From Ophiothrix spiculata (lineage: Eukaryota; Echinodermata; Ophiuroidea; Amphilepidida; Ophiotrichidae), in assembly GCA_000969725.1 (NCBI GenBank), contig JXSR01S002616.1: 29,774 bases of DNA; one strand, written 5' to 3'. Below are positions 1 to 9,238 of this stretch, in pieces. The translations under genes and the position numbers were made by a program. Position 1 is the stretch's first letter. Every line of letters begins with the position of its first letter. The notes below the pieces were generated by a model. It had not been told where the DNA came from, ran no database searches, and saw nothing but the letters and a program-made list of their open reading frames with translations.

Positions 1-551
1 TACTATAAGGTGCTCCTCTTCCACCATTGGTAATGGACTACCAATTAGTAAGCCAAGGGGGGAACCCTTAGTGGGTTTTTTCGGGTTTTCCTTCCCTACC
101 CAGTGCCCCTGTCAGTTTCTCAAGCCGTAAGGCATGAGGTATCCAGCTGGTACCGCGAGGAGGTAGGGGTTGAGCTGCATGCAGAGAGGCGATTATGGAC
201 AGATAGACTGATATAAATGCTACCTGTACATACAGCTAACAGGAGCGACAGATGGAATTTACGCATCAACAAACAAGCTGAAGTTGCGCTTCTACAAGCC
301 ATATACCAACCAATTTGAAGAATAAAAAACTAAAATAAATTCCACTCAGCATAGGCAACATTTTTTAATAGTGTAGAATCATTACAAACCTAATTTAAAC
401 CCAAAGATGAAATTCATCATCCAAAATCTGGACGTAAACAAAGTTTTTTTGAGTTTTTGTATACATGCAAAACCTGTGATCTTCAAAGGTTTTTTTGGTA
501 GGTACAGAGTCTGGATTAAACAACTCTTCACCAATCACCTTGGTGCCCTTA
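1..551. other. Upstream non-coding stretch, possible old repeat fragment
   Basis: No exon is supported here. Positions 60-240 have a more balanced composition than the AT-rich remainder and look like a retroelement or SINE-like remnant, but I cannot name a family. The short open frames on either strand lack splice signals and protein-like composition. The rest (300-551) is AT-rich sequence with nothing I can assign. Confidence 0.25.
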
Positions 552-668
552 TTAAGGAGCCCTGTCCGATTGGGTCGGCATTTTTTCAAATTTTCTGAGA
601 TTTTGATACCGGTACCAAAATGTTCCTCATATTTTTCTCATTACCCATGTAAAATTTTACCAATTCTT
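552..668 (+). mobile_element. Partial copy of TTAA-flanked GGAGC MITE (copy A)
   Basis: The segment starts TTAAGGAGCCCTGTCCGATT and continues through GAGATTTTGATACC, CAAAATGTTCCTCATA and TTCTCATTACCCATGT. This is the same order of words seen in the fuller copies at 15368-15746 and 23166-23502. Only the first third is present and the other terminus is missing, so this is a 5'-end fragment. Confidence 0.65.
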
Positions 669-1035
669 ATCATCAGAGTACTTAGAATTTTTCCTATATA
701 CAGGAACACTTAAACCCAGAACATTGTATACCGTTAGGATGTCATATCTGCAAAAGAAAATTCAAAAATACAGGGTTGATGAAAATATACAGGTTGTAAC
801 ATTAAAAAATGTACATTTTAGTGGCCCAACTTACCACAGTTTTTTTGAAAAACAAACAAGTTACCCCAACTACAGACACTGTCTTTAATATTTTGCAGGC
901 GAGTTATTAAAAGCTCTCCTGGTGATCTTGATAGATCGTGGAGCAATCTAAATCGGCGGTTTCGGGGTTTTCAAAGCTCAGACTCGGGCGATGATAACTC
1001 GATTGCGAATTTTATAATATGGCACATAAAAGCGA

Positions 1036-1055
1036 GGCGCGAGATAAATCGCGCC
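1036..1055. repeat. GC-rich hairpin inside the MITE
   Basis: GGCGCGA (1036-1042) and TCGCGCC (1049-1055) are perfect inverse complements around a six-base loop, gataaa. The hairpin lies within the 873-1132 element. Confidence 0.7.
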
Positions 1056-1067
1056 ACCTGGAATAGA

Positions 1068-1119
1068 TTAAGGCGCGCAGCAGCGCGCAGCAGCGCGCCA
1101 TCGCGCTCGCGCGCCTTAA
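1068..1119. repeat. Second GC-rich hairpin with CAGCGCGC repeats
   Basis: TTAAGGCGCGC (1068-1078) pairs perfectly with GCGCGCCTTAA (1109-1119). The 30-base loop contains repeated CAGCGCGC words that can form further stems. The hairpin abuts the right terminus of the 873-1132 element, so almost the whole right end of that element can fold. Confidence 0.75.
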
Positions 1120-1149
1120 AAGACAGTGTCTGCAACTGGGCAATTCCAC

Positions 1150-2430
1150 GGTAACAGAATTACAAATCAGAGCATTTTTGCTCCTTATTTTTTATTCTAT
1201 GGAGTAAATAAGTGATCTAGATATTAATGAAAACTTTAATATGTTCTTGAGTAACACCTGCTGTCATACTGGAACAAAATTTCTGAAATAGCATGTACAG
1301 GAAAATGCTAGCAGGTGTAGAACGTCGGTAACGGAATTACGGCAGAAAATGAGCCTGTTTTGCTACCTTCAACTTTCTCAACTCTGAAATTGAAACAACA
1401 TTTCATGTTTATTGTACTAGAGCTTCATTACCTAATGTGTCAAGTTTATTGAGGTAATACTTTTTTAAAGTGCAAGTTCCTAGTTGCTCCTCAATCAGCC
1501 ATGAAAAGCAAGCGGTAACAGAATTACAAAATTGGTAACGGAATTACGCCTTCTGAAATTTTCCTTAAAAACATTCACTTTCTTATGTCAAATTTTAACC
1601 AAAATAGGATTACTGACATCTGCCATTAATTAGCTTTAATAAAATGAGCCATTACACAAGTCAGTCTGGTGTCAAACTTATGAATTACGCAGACTTTTGA
1701 AAGATTAGTAGCGGTGGGATATTATGTAATTTTGCAAAAAATACAATTTTGGTGGGTTACCCAGTGCAAGCTAATATTAGTTTTAAGTCATAGCACTTGG
1801 TCTCTTTAGATAAACTTTGAGTTAATTTGACCATTTAAATTCCATCTTTGAACTTTTCCCCAGTAAAAGCTGATCTTTTGGTAACGGAATTACAAAATTT
1901 TAACAAAATTTGAATGAAATCTCAAATTTTTTTAATATCAGCTTATCTGAATGAGCGTGTTTACATTCCATGTGGTACCAACACCATAATAAACTAAAAA
2001 TCAATGTATGCACACCAGGATGATTTTTATGTAATCTGAAAATTTGGAAATAACAGAAAAAACATGAAAATACCCAATATTCAAAATTATTGGACCAATC
2101 TGTTACAACTTTGACTCAAAATACAATGTATAACCTACCACGTACACACTGATTAATTATCAAAATAGAAAACAAAGGAGTTGCATGCTAGACACCTTCT
2201 CTATAATAGCTTCAGAAAATTCAAACTGAAATTCTGAAATCAATGTAATTCTGTTACCAATGTAATTCCATTACCTCTGTTTTGATAGGAATTATTGAAG
2301 ATATTACTGAAATTTGTGTTTGTGGATCTTAGTTAGTATATGGAGATATAAAATTTATAATGACAGCATAATGCAACAAGAAATAAATCCTAGGGGGAAT
2401 ACTTTTGTTACTTTTCGGTAACAGAATTAC
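1150..2430. repeat. Cluster of the 14-bp word GGTAACRGAATTAC
   Basis: Eight copies of GGTAACRGAATTAC, or a one-base variant, occur at 1150-1163, 1327-1340, 1514-1527, 1534-1547, 1880-1893 and 2417-2430 on the + strand, and 2245-2258 and 2262-2275 on the - strand. Between copies the sequence is AT-rich and not obviously repetitive, so this is not a simple satellite. Spacing is irregular (20 to 350 bp) and not in one reading frame, so the word is not a coding repeat. It may be a degraded repeat family or a cluster of binding sites. Confidence 0.8.
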
Positions 2431-2984
2431 ACAGAAATCTGAGAAAATTTTGGCATATTGGTCCTGCAAATACTAAATTCAATTGTAAAAACTGATTTAC
2501 AAAATAAAATTGTGATCCATTTACCTGCATAACTAGAAAGAATAGAAAGGAAAAAGTTCAGAGATCATTGATATATTCATTTTTACTTAAATTGAGTAGT
2601 CTCTTCAATTCTCAAGCCTACACAATCCTGAAAGTTCCAACATACATTTCAGAAAAACTAATAAAGTTTTACAAACGTTTTTTTTTCCAATAAATATAGG
2701 ATGGCGTGAATCTAAAACATGTAATAAAATTGGTTATAATGATTTTTCAAATTTTCCATTTTTGCCTCTTCTCATACGGAATTGCCCATCTGTTTTGTAT
2801 TACCAAGGTGGCAGTAATGGTTGTTACATTGACAAATACTGAGAAGCTAAATCAGATGAATTTATATGAGCAAAATGAGGGATGATTCTTGAAATATTCA
2901 CATTCAGTGGCCTGTCATTTTAGCCAATGTATTTTGGCTAGCTATACTGTAATAACCTTCATTCAATGATTATTTTCATTGCAG
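2431..2984. other. AT-rich intron end before the first exon
   Basis: This stretch holds no gene. Its last bases form a splice acceptor: a T-rich tract ending TTTTCATTGCAG at 2973-2984, immediately before the exon. Degenerate relatives of the 14-bp word (for example tacggaattg near 2775) suggest that the repeat-bearing region may extend into it. Confidence 0.5.
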
Positions 2985-3598
2985 AAGAAAGCGAAACAAC
3001 CATAGAAGAATCAGATACATCCAAGGATAAAGTCCCTGATGATGCAGCTACTGAACACACCATACCAGACAAAGTATCAGCTCATGATAATGTGCTCATT
3101 GTATCCCAACCAAATATTCTCAATCAGGACCATGACACCATCTCATCACATGAGGACTCAAAAAAGTCTCCAGATGTAAGGACATCACATGGCGAAGAGG
3201 ATGGCAACCAAGACGGGTTGAATACGGGTGTGAAGGATGGGACTCAAGATAACGAGAGACAGCAAGACTTTCCTGATAGAATAGATCTTATTAGGAGAAC
3301 TCACACTGGGAGAAAAGATGAGTCTCCGAGAAACAGTGAGTCACAGGAGACTCACACTTTGAGAAAGGATGAATCTCCAAGAAACAGTGAGTTACTGAGT
3401 TCACAGGAAACTCAGCAGAATGACACAGAGCAGCCAATACCAACTCTTACACCAAATACACAGGCAACCAAAGCAGGTCAAGCTGGTGATATGAGAAAAG
3501 GAAGTGTTGTGACTGGGAGAGAGATGGTAGTCTGCTGCCTTGCCACTGTTATGCGTTTTGTTCTAGCTTTTGATTGGCTAACAGGATACACAGGGCAG
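2985..3598 (+). CDS. Internal exon: acidic Ser/Asp-rich region plus a transmembrane helix
   Basis: This 614-nt exon is open throughout in one frame (codons 2987-3598, with two leading bases completing a split codon). It lies between a T-rich tract ending ATTGCAG and the strong donor CAG|GTAAGA at 3599. It encodes about 204 residues. The first 170 are polar and rich in Ser, Asp, Glu, Thr and Gln, with almost no hydrophobic core, as in a disordered cytoplasmic or linker region. A 51-nt in-frame duplication near 3299-3400 gives two KDESPRNSE blocks. Near the end, about 18 hydrophobic residues (VVCCLATVMRFVLAFDWL) form a probable membrane helix followed by TGYTGQ. The ATG at 2966 lies in the acceptor tract and is not the start. 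Intron phases are 1 upstream and 0 downstream. I do not recognise the family; a multi-pass membrane protein is the best inference. Confidence 0.8.
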
Positions 3599-3610
3599 GT
3601 AAGATTTTAG

Positions 3611-4170
3611 GTTAGTGGTTGTGATTACATAGTTGTTAATGATAAGTTTTATTTGATGGACCATTTTAAAGGGGCCATTCTAATCAAAAGATTCATTCTT
3701 ATTTATTACAGCCATAATGGAGTATTAACCCTATCCCTAAATCCTTGCTTTCAGAGTGCCTGTCGTGGTGGTCGTACGACCAGCCTAACATCAAAAATTT
3801 GAAGTGCGCAAATTCAACATTGTCGCATCTGTCAAATTTTTGCTGCAAGTACGACTAGCCGATATATCAATTACCCTGTCGTTATGGTCGCAATGACACG
3901 TCGTTTTGAGTGTGAATAAATTCAACTTTTCATGCGACAGACCATCACAGCAATATGCAAATGTGCCGTGCTTCATAAAGTATGACAACTCAAAATTGCA
4001 AGTGCTTGGTCATGTGCCACAACTACAAGCTTGGCCATCTGCCGCATCGTTAGTAACTCTGAAACCACCTTTATCCTTACCCTAAATCCTTACCCTTACC
4101 CAAAGTCTGTATGTCCCATTACAGTTGAATTAAATATTGTCATTAAGTTGATTAATGGAGCACTAGCTTG
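3611..4170. other. Non-coding stretch with a possible inserted block
   Basis: Related words ccctaaatccttgc (about 3733) and accctaaatccttaccc (about 4079) bracket about 330 bp. That block includes the 12-bp palindrome GGTCGTACGACC near 3771 and several gtcg/cgac words. This may be an insertion, but no clean termini were found. Open frames here look random. Confidence 0.3.
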
Positions 4171-4174
4171 TCAG

Positions 4175-4440
4175 TATGCCAAAGATCTATTCCTGTGTCT
4201 GTTGTGGGGTGAGGGGGAATGTTTTCATGGAAGGGTTCAGACAAAATATTATCCCTCCTGTTGCAAGCAAATCCCTGGAGGTCTTGGTTTTATGTTCTGC
4301 CGAAGAGCAGAGCAAGGGATTCACCTGTCTGATACGAGCAAATCCTGGAAATCTGTCTTAGGTTCTGCCCAAGAGCTGAGACAGAGGTTCAACCATTTGT
4401 TGCGGGCAAATCCTTGGAAATCTTGCTTTTAAGTTCTGCC
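4175..4440 (+). repeat. Dispersed repeat with three diverged tandem units
   Basis: The word GCAAATCCYTGGA recurs near 4266, 4338 and 4405, each followed by GGTTYTRNGTTCTGCC-like sequence and an AGAGC/AGAC word. This gives about 70-bp diverged tandem units. The beginning (AGATCTATTCCTGTGT to GGAATGTTTTCATGG) recurs at about 6310-6370, so it is a dispersed repeat. The 133-residue open frame running through it (4031-4432) shows no recognisable domain, and I do not call it a gene. Confidence 0.5.
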
Positions 4441-4477
4441 TGAATGACCAGTGAAAATATCCCTAAATGCATCCCGC

Positions 4478-5511
4478 GAGTCAAAAAACTGCAATAATTA
4501 GATGAAAGCCATATTGTAAAAACAAATGTAATTTCGAACAAATAATATTAATTTTCTAAATAGGTCATGAATTACGCTTTCAAACGGTGAAAGAATTGTG
4601 AAAATTGATAAAGGCATTGCGAAGATATCCTTATTTGAATAATATGGTATGAAAACAGTTCTGTCCAAATGAGCATACCTTGTCATACGAGTAAGTACCA
4701 ATATTGAATTGAATTTCTTGCCAACACCTCTTGAATAATAACACAAACCGATTACATTGCTCTAGTGAAAATCTCTTCTTAATCTATTAATTATTTACAT
4801 ATAAAAGATAATTTAGGCATTTTTTCAAGTGCAAAATGACATGTTTTATTAGCTTATTAATCAGTCACTGTTCAAAATGCCTCAAGATCAGTTTAGAAAC
4901 GAGCAACGTGCTCTTATTGCTGAGGGTTTTTTTACCACCAAATCTCATGCAGAAGTGAAACGGAGATTCAAACAGGGTGCATTCCCTCCATCGCATGATA
5001 TGCATCCGCCATCTATAGAATTTAGGCCAAATTCAAAAGAACAGGAACAGTCCATAACCTAAAGAAAGAGAGACCTGGAAGACCGCGAACGGCAAAAAGC
5101 AGGAGAATCGTCGACCGCACTCGTCAGACATTGGCAAGAGATCCAGAAGTAGGGCAGTGACGAAATCCCCTGCCACATATGTCCCTGTCCATGTTCAACC
5201 GAAAATTGAATATTCAGGGCCACCAAGCTCAAACGGCCCTTTTAAAGACACCCAAACACAAAAGAGAAAAGATAATGTCATAATTGTGTCCTCTTTTAAT
5301 AAAACATATGCACGACATTTGGACAGAACTGTTTTTATGCCTTCCTATTCAAATAAGTGTATCTCTTCGACGCCTTTATCATTTTCCCCCATTCTTTCAC
5401 CATTTCAAAGGTAAATCTATGATCTATTTAGATAAATATACATTTCATGTTCATGATATCTCTTGTTCTTAAAATATGGGTTTCATTTAACTATTGCAGT
5501 TTTTTTGACTC
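4478..5511 (+). mobile_element. Long-TIR transposon relic carrying a broken HTH gene
   Basis: The outer ends are inverse copies: GAGTCAAAAAACTGCAATA at 4478, and the same word inverted, with one extra A, ending at 5511. The similarity continues inward for about 200 bp on each side. The inner part of the TIR contains ACAGTTCTGTCCAAATG near 4648 and its inverse CATTTGGACAGAACTGT near 5317. The centre holds the pseudogene at 4877-5160. Long TIRs around a mariner-type DNA-binding domain suggest a decayed or non-autonomous Tc1/mariner-related element. No catalytic domain remains and no clear target duplication was found. Confidence 0.75.
4877..5160 (+). pseudogene. Frameshifted helix-turn-helix domain, mariner/DUF4817 type
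   Basis: The first frame starts at the ATG at 4877, with MPQDQFRNEQRALIAEGFF followed by a KSHAEVKRRF helix. It meets a stop at 5060-5062. A second frame, shifted by one base, opens at about 5056 with KKERPGRPRTAKSRRI, continues to LARDPEV and stops at 5158-5160. An EQR-IvE-ff-t-kS-aevkrrF helix-turn-helix followed by a GRPRT linker is the known layout of the DNA-binding region of mariner-like transposases, also catalogued alone as DUF4817. The frameshift and the absence of any DDE/DDD catalytic part show that it is broken. It sits between the long inverted repeats of the 4478-5511 element. The family call rests on motif recognition, not on a search. Confidence 0.72.
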
Positions 5512-5996
5512 ACTCGGTATTGTGCCCCTTACATAGCACTGTGAACTTCACTGTGCCAATGCAACACTCCATTTAGGTAAACGTTATCGCTAGATACCTG
5601 GGTGGGGTTACCATCTAGCCACAGTCTTCATGGAAGCCTGTGTTGGCACACCATGCTAGTGCTCTCATCCCTGGCTTTGGCACCAATCCAGACCCAAAAC
5701 AAGGTAGGTTATATCTGGGGTTTCAGGAATGGGTTTCACTACCCTACCACATATATATATCCTCTCTGTCACTGTATGTACCACGTACCACATTCATTAG
5801 ACTCACCAGGTATACACTGTATGCAGCGCCCCAAGAAAGAGCATTCGCACAGGGGACCAACGGCTTAACGTGACTATCCGAACCATGGAGCAATTAGAGT
5901 AAAGTTTCTTGCCCAAGGAAACAAGGAGACATAAACCGCCTGGCCCGGGGCAAAGGGAAGATCAACAAAAATCCATAGATTGTCAACAGGTTAGGG
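5512..5996. other. Repeat-like stretch, part possibly SINE-derived
   Basis: No exon was seen. TTTCTTGCCCAAGGAAACAAGG near 5908 matches the TTGCCCAAGG core found in the SINE at 8600-8722, so 5850-5960 may be an old SINE fragment. Open frames at 5602-5873 have no recognisable domain. Confidence 0.35.
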
Positions 5997-6248
5997 TTCA
6001 GAGAATTTTCAGTATAAAGAGTGCCTTGATAAAAAGGGTGGGGTTGAAATGAAAAGGGTGGGTTGAAAAATTGACTAAAATTGAAATTATGTTGAGAAGC
6101 GCTGAGAATCAGAATGAGTCTTATCGATAGTGATATGTTACTTTTGTTGCCATTTATGTTTCCCACATTGCTTAGTGGGGTTTGAATCCCATTTTTTATA
6201 TTTGAACCCCCTTCTATTTAAACACCTTTATACTGAAAATTCTCTGAA
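5997..6248. mobile_element. 252-bp MITE with TTCAGAGAATTTTCAG termini
   Basis: A 23-bp perfect inverted pair, beginning TTCAGAGAATTTTCAG, lies at 5997-6019 and 6226-6248. The interior is non-coding and has GGTTGAAA/TTTGAACCCC words that extend the fold. Flanking bases are partly complementary too, so the true ends may lie a few bases outside. No clear target duplication was found. Confidence 0.7.
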
Positions 6249-6460
6249 TCTACCCTTTTTAGAAACTTTAATTACGAGGTGAGAAGAGAGTGAAGGGAGC
6301 ATACGATTCGTCAATGTGCCATAGATCTATGCCTGTGTTTGGAAGGATGATATGGAATGTTTTCAATGAAGGTTCCTGCCATGAGCAGTAATTTGCTTCT
6401 TCCCTTTGGAATTTTTAACTATAAAGTTGTTGGATTTTGTTGGTTCACATGTCATCTACC
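6249..6460. repeat. Partial second copy of the 4175 repeat
   Basis: Positions 6310-6370 repeat the start of the 4175-4440 unit: AGATCTATGCCTGTGT, then GGAATGTTTTCAATGAAGG. The tandem CAAATCC units of that repeat do not follow here. The rest of the interval is unassigned. Confidence 0.45.
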
Positions 6461-6463
6461 TAA

Positions 6464-6785
6464 GGCCAAAAAAAAAAATTGTTTGGTTGCCCTCCACCGA
6501 CTCAAAAAGATGCAAAACTTACCGAAAACTACAAAGAAATTTTTTTAATATTTTTGCTTTTTTCAATATTCAACCCTCAAAATGTTTAGGATGTCCCAAA
6601 TCACTACAAGAGGTATTTGATTGTTTTGATTTGGATGTCGAGGGGGAAGTTGTGAAGGCTGGAGCGGCTGATCGACCTAGCGGTCCGTGGAAGAGTATTG
6701 AAAAAAAATATATATATAAAAAACCCGACCGACCGACCCTTTTTGAAAAAAGCTGTGGAGGGCAACCAAACAAATTTTTTTGGCC
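6464..6785 (+). mobile_element. Harbinger-like MITE, GGCCAAAAAA family (copy 1)
   Basis: The termini are GGCCAAAAAAA...TTGTTTGGTTGCCCTCC and their inverse, ending GGCC at 6785. TAA at 6461-6463 and 6786-6788 forms a 3-bp target duplication of the TTA/TAA type known for PIF/Harbinger elements. Subterminal CGACCGACCGACC lies beside the right TIR. The element has no transposase. Related copies are at 27359-27738 (opposite orientation), 16692-17365 and 18120-18437. The open frames across it are shadows of the repeat. Confidence 0.8.
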
Positions 6786-6817
6786 TAATATATATATGTA
6801 ATGAATACACATGTACT

Positions 6818-7120
6818 AGGGCTGGTATCTGCATGCATTTTCCTTGTCGACAAAATCGAGCGACCGACGTCGACACTGTCGACATTGCATTTTTGTCAAC
6901 ATGGTCATATGCAGCAAAGGCGATTGTAATTGCAACTTGTGGCAAAATGCTGATGTCAATGCTGCGTTAGAATGTAATAAATGAAATTTCTACTCAATTG
7001 AACATCAATGTTTATAAGAATTCATGACGAGTCAAGTAAATTATAGAGGTCAATTTCATTAAAATATTTGAAGTTTTCTCAAGTATTTTTATTTTAGTTT
7101 ATGTGATTTAAATTGATTTG
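6818..7120 (+). repeat. Dispersed repeat with GTCGACA words (copy 1)
   Basis: The segment starts CTAGGGCTGGTAT, contains clustered GTCGACA words (6848-6882) and ends with CAATGCTGCGTTAGAATGTA and AT-rich sequence. A diverged copy with the same order of words is at 14920-15290. The family was not recognised. Confidence 0.55.
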
Positions 7121-7186
7121 ATTTTGTCTATTTCATATTGACATTACGTTTTCTTATAGATAGACATAGGCAAACCACGTTTGCAT

Positions 7187-7536
7187 CGATGTACAATTAC
7201 GTCATCGCGAAAAGCAATGAAGCATGATATTTTTATGCAACCTAGAAGACTTATCCACTATTGTAGAAAAGCTGTTGGTTTTATGCAAAATTATGATTTT
7301 ACACTTTTTCTGATTTTTTTGAAACCGCGTATAAATCATTCGTGGACACCCTGTACTTTTTATCATGTCGATGTACAATTACGTCATCGCGAAAAGCAAT
7401 GAAGCATGATATTTTTATGCAACCTAGAAGACTTATCCACTAATGTAGAAAAGCTGTTGGTTTTATGCAAATTTATGATTTAATATTTTTTCTGATTTTT
7501 TGAAACTGGGTATAAATCATTTGTGGACACCCTGTA
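7187..7536 (+). repeat. Tandem duplication of a 182-bp unit ending GGACACCCTGTA
   Basis: Unit 1 starts CGATGTACAATTACGTCATC at 7187 and unit 2 starts with the same word at 7369, 182 bp later. Both carry AAAGCAATGAAGCATGAT and end GTGGACACCCTGTA (7342-7355 and 7523-7536). The same terminal word, preceded by ATCATTCG, recurs at 24160-24173, 50 bp before the second exon. That implies a mobile family whose end is this word. Confidence 0.75.
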
Positions 7537-8109
7537 GTTGGGATTTTGTTTGATGAAGACATTATGATGGTAAAGCAACAAAGCATGTACTGATTTGTAA
7601 TAACTGCACCCAACAAAATAAAACTGTTTGAACCAAGCGAGAGTCTTCGCAACGAATTTGCTTACGAAACGTACTTTAATCAGAGCAAGTCGCAATGCAT
7701 GCTACTTAATACGCAGACACGGTTTGCACGTGAAACAAAAAGCACACAATGTATATGCTTCAAGTGAAGATTTACGCTGTCTGCCTGGATATCGGGCCAA
7801 ATTCCGAATATATCCTGAGGTACATTAATTCTGCTCCATGAGCGACACAAAATGGTGGAGAAAACTGGTTCCCCTATAGATAAAAATTCCTTGGTTTGAA
7901 CACATTCGAATATCAGAATATAGTTGGATTTTGTTGGAGGATTCCAACAATGAGAACAAGTTGATTAGTCTAGTGCCCTCACTCTGTATTGATAATGCAT
8001 GTGGTCATTCTTTTTCTTGACTGTGGTGGCAGCATTATACAATATCTTGTTGAGCAGCTTCACCAGTCCTTAATCCAGTGGTAGTTATTCATGTTCAGAT
8101 CAGTTGTGG
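7537..8109. other. Unassigned intronic stretch
   Basis: I see no exon, terminal repeat or tandem array here. The open frame at 7628-7828 has no recognised motif and no flanking splice pattern that would support an exon. Confidence 0.3.
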
Positions 8110-8118
8110 GTTTATATA

Positions 8119-8462
8119 CCGGGGGGGGGGGGGGGGTACTTAGTGGAAAGGTGGGTATACGGATCAACGGCCAAGAACGGTTGCATTTTTGACCTCCCAG
8201 GTTTACCAAAGGCTCCTCAAAAATTTGAAAAACGGTTTACATAACGGTTGCAATTTTTCCTATCGGTTGCCAAATTGGGCTTTTGAAGTGCAATTTATAT
8301 TGTAAAAATGTATTGAACGGTCTAAATAACGGTTGTTAAAGTCAAATTGGTTTACATATGGGTAGCATTTTTCGCTTCCTCAGGTTTCCAAACGTGTGGT
8401 AGTCGAAAACTCCGGCCGCGCATCCGTACCCAACCAAAATCTGAGTACCCCCCCCCCCCCGG
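8119..8462. mobile_element. Oligo-G/C-ended element, copy 1
   Basis: The left end is CC followed by 16 G and then TACTTAG. The right end is GAGTAC followed by a C run and GG. GTTTATATA flanks both sides exactly (8110-8118 and 8463-8471), a 9-bp (or 8-bp, depending on where the end is drawn) target duplication. The interior repeats the word AACGGTTGCATTTTT or variants (near 8172, 8230-8250, 8318-8333). The element is non-coding. The 8-9-bp duplication would fit hAT-like integration, but the superfamily is not established. Confidence 0.85.
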
Positions 8463-8599
8463 GTTTATATATGGATCTCATCTGTCACACATCAATGTGT
8501 TACGGCCAGTGCACGCCAAGCATACAAGTTCTATACAGTGATGTTTGCTATGTGGTAGTATCTGCACTTAGATTGCAATGTTTCCCATAGCAGCTTCCC

Positions 8600-8722
8600 A
8601 ATAAAACTCGGGTAGACGAAGCAATGAGGATTAAATGCCTTGCCCAAGGACATAACCCGTTGGCCATAGCGGGGCTCGAACTCACGACCTACAGCTCTAT
8701 TCCACTAGACCACACATTATCC
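8600..8722 (-). mobile_element. tRNA-derived SINE
   Basis: On the - strand an A-box-like word TGGTCTAGTGG (8702-8712) precedes a B-box-like GAGTTCGAGCCCC (8671-8683), the internal RNA polymerase III promoter layout of a tRNA. A CCTTGGGCAAGG core (8638-8649) and AT-rich sequence follow. The tRNA body is too degenerate and lacks a clean acceptor stem, so this is a SINE rather than a tRNA gene. Confidence 0.7.
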
Positions 8723-9012
8723 ATACATGTGGTGTCCAACGTTTAATTTGTTATCCACATGATGTCCGTTAGGCATGTGTTAAATTTACCATCCATATAG
8801 TAGTGTCTATTAGGCATGCATTCAATTTGCTATCCATATAGTAGTGTCTGTTAGGCATGCATTCAATTTGCTATCCATATAGTAGTGTCTGTTAGGCATG
8901 CATTCAATTTGCTATCCATATAGTAGTGTCTGTTAGGCATGCATTCAATTTACCATCCATATAGTAGTGTCTGTTAGGCATGCATTCAATTTGCTATCCA
9001 TATAGTAGTATA

Positions 9013-9174
9013 CAAATATTTAATGCCTAAAGAGTGCAATAGAACAAAATATATCATAAGGTCATATTTGGACTTTTCTATTTCACGAGGCGTAGCCGAG
9101 TGAAATGGATCAGTCCAAATTTGACCGAATGATATATTTTGTACTATTGCACGAGAATAGGCATTCAATATTTG
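9013..9174. mobile_element. Foldback element inserted in the 41-bp satellite
   Basis: The two halves are imperfect inverse complements over about 75 bp. CAAATATT at 9013 pairs with the end at 9174, GTGCAATAG pairs with CTATTGCAC, and TCTATTTCAC pairs with GTGAAAT. A GAGGCGTAGCCGA tip lies at the centre. The sequence can form one long hairpin. It is non-coding and its class is unknown. Confidence 0.8.
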
Positions 9175-9208
9175 TTTTATATCATGATATCACACAGGTT
9201 TGTTTCAT

Positions 9209-9238
9209 GCCGTGCAATAGTACAAACTATTGCACGGC
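9209..9238. repeat. Perfect 13-bp hairpin in the same insertion
   Basis: GCCGTGCAATAGT (9209-9221) and ACTATTGCACGGC (9226-9238) are exact inverse complements around ACAA. ATCATGATAT words on both sides (about 9181 and 9254) form an outer inverted pair, so the segment 9175-9264 is itself a second foldback module sharing the GTGCAATAGTAC word with the first. Confidence 0.85.

Larger units (their letters stand above)
873..1132. mobile_element. 260-bp MITE with CAGACACTGTCTTT termini
   Basis: The left end reads CAGACACTGTCTTTAA. The right end is its inverse, TTAAAAGACAGTGTCTG, with one extra A. Flanking hexamers CAACTA (867-872) and CAACTG (1133-1138) differ at one base and look like a target-site duplication. 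There is no coding capacity. The interior is far more GC-rich than its surroundings and holds two strong hairpins, at 1036-1055 and 1068-1119. The superfamily is uncertain. Confidence 0.75.

Noticed and set aside
2966..2984. ATG at 2966 as the start of the acidic protein
   Set aside because: It lies inside the T-rich tract ending in CAG at 2984, which is a better splice acceptor. The resulting N-terminus MIIFIA would be intron sequence.
3726..4110. CCCTAAA-like words as interstitial telomere repeats
   Set aside because: Only a few irregular copies of ccctaaatcc/ttaccc, with no regular TTAGGG array.
4031..4432. 133-residue open frame as a gene
   Set aside because: It overlaps a diverged tandem repeat also found in part at 6310, has no recognisable motif and no splice context.
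6406..6812. Open frames on both strands over the Harbinger-like MITE
   Set aside because: They begin or end in the A/T-rich terminal repeats. Similar frames appear in the other copy at 27349-27722, so they are by-products of a non-coding element.
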